NCBI GenBank assembly: GCA_003460745.1
Contig: QTVU01000007.1
Span: forward strand, 28,197 to 92,196
Direction of reading: 5' to 3'
Source of the DNA: Firmicutes bacterium AM55-24TS
GTDB taxonomy: Bacteria; Bacillota; Clostridia; UBA1381
Length of the DNA: 64,000 nucleotides
Shown: positions 62,693 through 64,000 of the stretch, piece after piece
How positions within the stretch are numbered: position 1 is the first letter of the stretch
Layout: every line of letters begins with the position of its first letter
Program-made: the position numbers and the translations under genes
The notes under the pieces: model-generated
Told to the model about the DNA's origin: nothing
Databases searched by the model: none
Seen by the model: the letters and a program-made list of their open reading frames with translations, nothing else

Positions 62693-63880
62693 TTAATTAT
62701 CTCCTTTCTCTACGCCCTCATATAAAGGTGACATATCTCTTAATCTTTGTATAATCGGAGGAAGTACCTCTACTACGTAATCAACGTCCTCCTCTGTTGT
62801 TTCATCGCCTACACTGAGTCTTAGCGAACCGTGAGCAATTTCGTGAGGTAAACCTATTGCAATAAGAACGTGTGACGGATCAAGCGAGCCTGACGCACAA
62901 GCACTTCCGCTTGACGCCGCAACACCTTTCATATCAAGCATCATCAATATTGATTCGCCCTCAACATATTGGAATGAGAAGTTTACGTTGTTGCAAAGTC
63001 TGCCCTCGTCCTCAGGACCGTTAAGACGGCAATAAGGAATATTCTTTCTGATACCCTCAATCAATCTGTTACGCATTTTCTTTGCGTGTTCGATATTTTC
63101 ATCAAGGTTTTCCGTTGCAAGCTCAAGTGCCTTTGCAAGGCCTGCTATGCCTGCAAGATTTTCCGTTGCTGCTCTCTTTCCTCTTTCCTGTCCTCCGCCG
63201 TGAATAAGGTTGTCTATTCTTATACCGTTTCTGATGTACAACATTCCGACACCCTTAGGACCATGGAACTTATGTGCAGAAAGTGAAAGCAAGTCAACGC
63301 CTAAATCCTGCAAATCTATCTTCATATGTCCGATAGCCTGTACTGCGTCCGTATGGAAAATAACTCTGTGTTTCTTTGCAATTTCCGCAATTTCCTTGAT
63401 TGGCTCAACCGTTCCGATTTCATTGTTAGCCGTCATTATTGAAATAAGTATTGTATTGTCCTTTATAGCGTCCTCAACAGCTTTCGGACTTACAAAGCCG
63501 TATTCGTCAACATCAAGATAAGTAACTTCAAAGCCATGCTTTTCAAGATATTCGCAAGTGCTTAAAATTGCGTGATGTTCGATTTTGCTTGTTATAATGT
63601 GGTTGCCCTTTGACTTGTTTGCAAGTGCAATACCTTTTATCGCCCAGTTGTCAGCCTCACAACCGGAACCCGTAAAATAAATTTCGTTTACGTTTTTTGC
63701 ATTAAGGCTTTTCGCAACGCTCTCTCTAAGCTTATAAAGTGCCTGTTCGGCATCTCTGCCTATTTTATAGAATTTCGATGACGCATTGCCGTATATATCT
63801 GTATAATATGGCATCATTGCATTAAGAACTTCTTTTTTAAGGCTTGTAGTAGCATTGTTGTCCATGTATACTGAATTCAT
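62693..63880 (-). CDS. iscS: Cysteine desulfurase (NifS/IscS)
   Basis: A 395-residue PLP enzyme that takes sulfur from cysteine for cluster assembly. The PLP Lys is in SLSAHKFHGPKGVG, the active Cys in SSGSACASGSLDPSHV, and the start MNSVYMDNNATTSL is typical. AGGAGATGATTTTA precedes the chosen ATG; an upstream extension has no ribosome site. A promoter with a palindrome lies at 63904-63960. Confidence 0.96.
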   Translation of the reverse strand: MNSVYMDNNATTSLKKEVLNAMMPYYTDIYGNASSKFYKIGRDAEQALYKLRESVAKSLNAKNVNEIYFTGSGCEADNWAIKGIALANKSKGNHIITSKIEHHAILSTCEYLEKHGFEVTYLDVDEYGFVSPKAVEDAIKDNTILISIMTANNEIGTVEPIKEIAEIAKKHRVIFHTDAVQAIGHMKIDLQDLGVDLLSLSAHKFHGPKGVGMLYIRNGIRIDNLIHGGGQERGKRAATENLAGIAGLAKALELATENLDENIEHAKKMRNRLIEGIRKNIPYCRLNGPEDEGRLCNNVNFSFQYVEGESILMMLDMKGVAASSGSACASGSLDPSHVLIAIGLPHEIAHGSLRLSVGDETTEEDVDYVVEVLPPIIQRLRDMSPLYEGVEKGDN

Positions 63881-63903
63881 TAAAATCATCTCCTGTATTA
63901 AAG

Positions 63904-63927
63904 TTGAACATTTGAATAACTGTTCAA
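63904..63927. promoter_or_regulatory. Palindrome at the iscS transcription start
   Basis: TTGAACA (63904-63910) and TGTTCAA (63921-63927) form a perfect 7-bp inverted repeat with a 10-bp spacer. It lies just downstream of the -10 box, where a repressor (for example an Rrf2-type) could act. Confidence 0.5.
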
Positions 63928-63931
63928 ACAT

Positions 63932-63960
63932 ATTTTACTTTATATTTCCTACTTTGTCAA
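63932..63960 (-). promoter_or_regulatory. Promoter of iscS-iscU
   Basis: TTGACA (63960-63955), a 17-bp spacer and TAAAAT (63937-63932) point at iscS. Confidence 0.85.
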
Positions 63961-64000
63961 TAGGGTTTTGTAGATTTTCTTTCTTTATTCTATACAAAAT

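Overview
The window looks like a piece of a low-GC Clostridia (Bacillota) chromosome, probably a gut anaerobe, carrying an integrative and conjugative element (ICE). The evidence is the FapR-controlled fab cluster with FabK, the rnc-smc-ftsY block, class B sortases, a sodium-pump decarboxylase operon, and consistent AGGAGG-type ribosome sites with TTGACA/TATAAT promoters. I cannot name the species. The left part (1 to about 35.9 kb) is richer in GC than the right part.

ICE (1-35.9 kb; its left end and any integrase lie outside the window). At the far left is the 5' part of a tetracycline ribosomal-protection gene, apparently a tet(O/32/O) mosaic, with a tet(M)-type attenuated leader. Two small plus-strand genes follow. 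Nearly everything else reads leftward as one long series of closely packed genes: parA-parB, a lipoprotein, a large thioester/CnaB-type LPXTG-like adhesin, several ICE-conserved genes of unknown role, a split DNA methylase/SNF2 helicase, a TOPRIM protein, a likely oriT with mobC, relaxase and PcfB, an ArdC-like protein, a VirD4-type coupling protein, Maff2 and VirB6/TrbL-like membrane proteins, PrgI, VirB4, a sortase, and a CHAP-domain cell-wall hydrolase. This is a Tn1549/CTn-like conjugation module. A tnpV gene is overprinted in a second frame inside the linker of the methylase-helicase.

Right junction (34.5-36.1 kb). Upstream of parA is a long, strongly folded non-coding leader. Next come a DUF3784 gene, a small gene paralogous to one in the transfer operon, and a cluster of ATTAGCA repeats. 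A complete tRNA-Arg(CCU) has its 3' end facing the element, which makes it the probable attachment site. The broken 5' half of another tRNA-Arg(CCU) lies about 85 bp outside it.

Chromosome (36-64 kb): a sortase B with its frameshifted surface substrate; dGTPase; proC; an mmd/oad sodium-pump decarboxylase operon with a 5S carboxyltransferase; rluB and dacF; tRNA-Leu(GAG) and tRNA-Gln(CUG); a HIRAN protein and a zinc-ribbon protein; rnc, an Elp3-like radical SAM gene, smc and ftsY; then fapR-plsX-fabH-fabK-fabD-fabG-acpP-fabF behind a promoter with FapR boxes; and finally iscS-iscU. Most of these run leftward in operons ended by clear intrinsic terminators.
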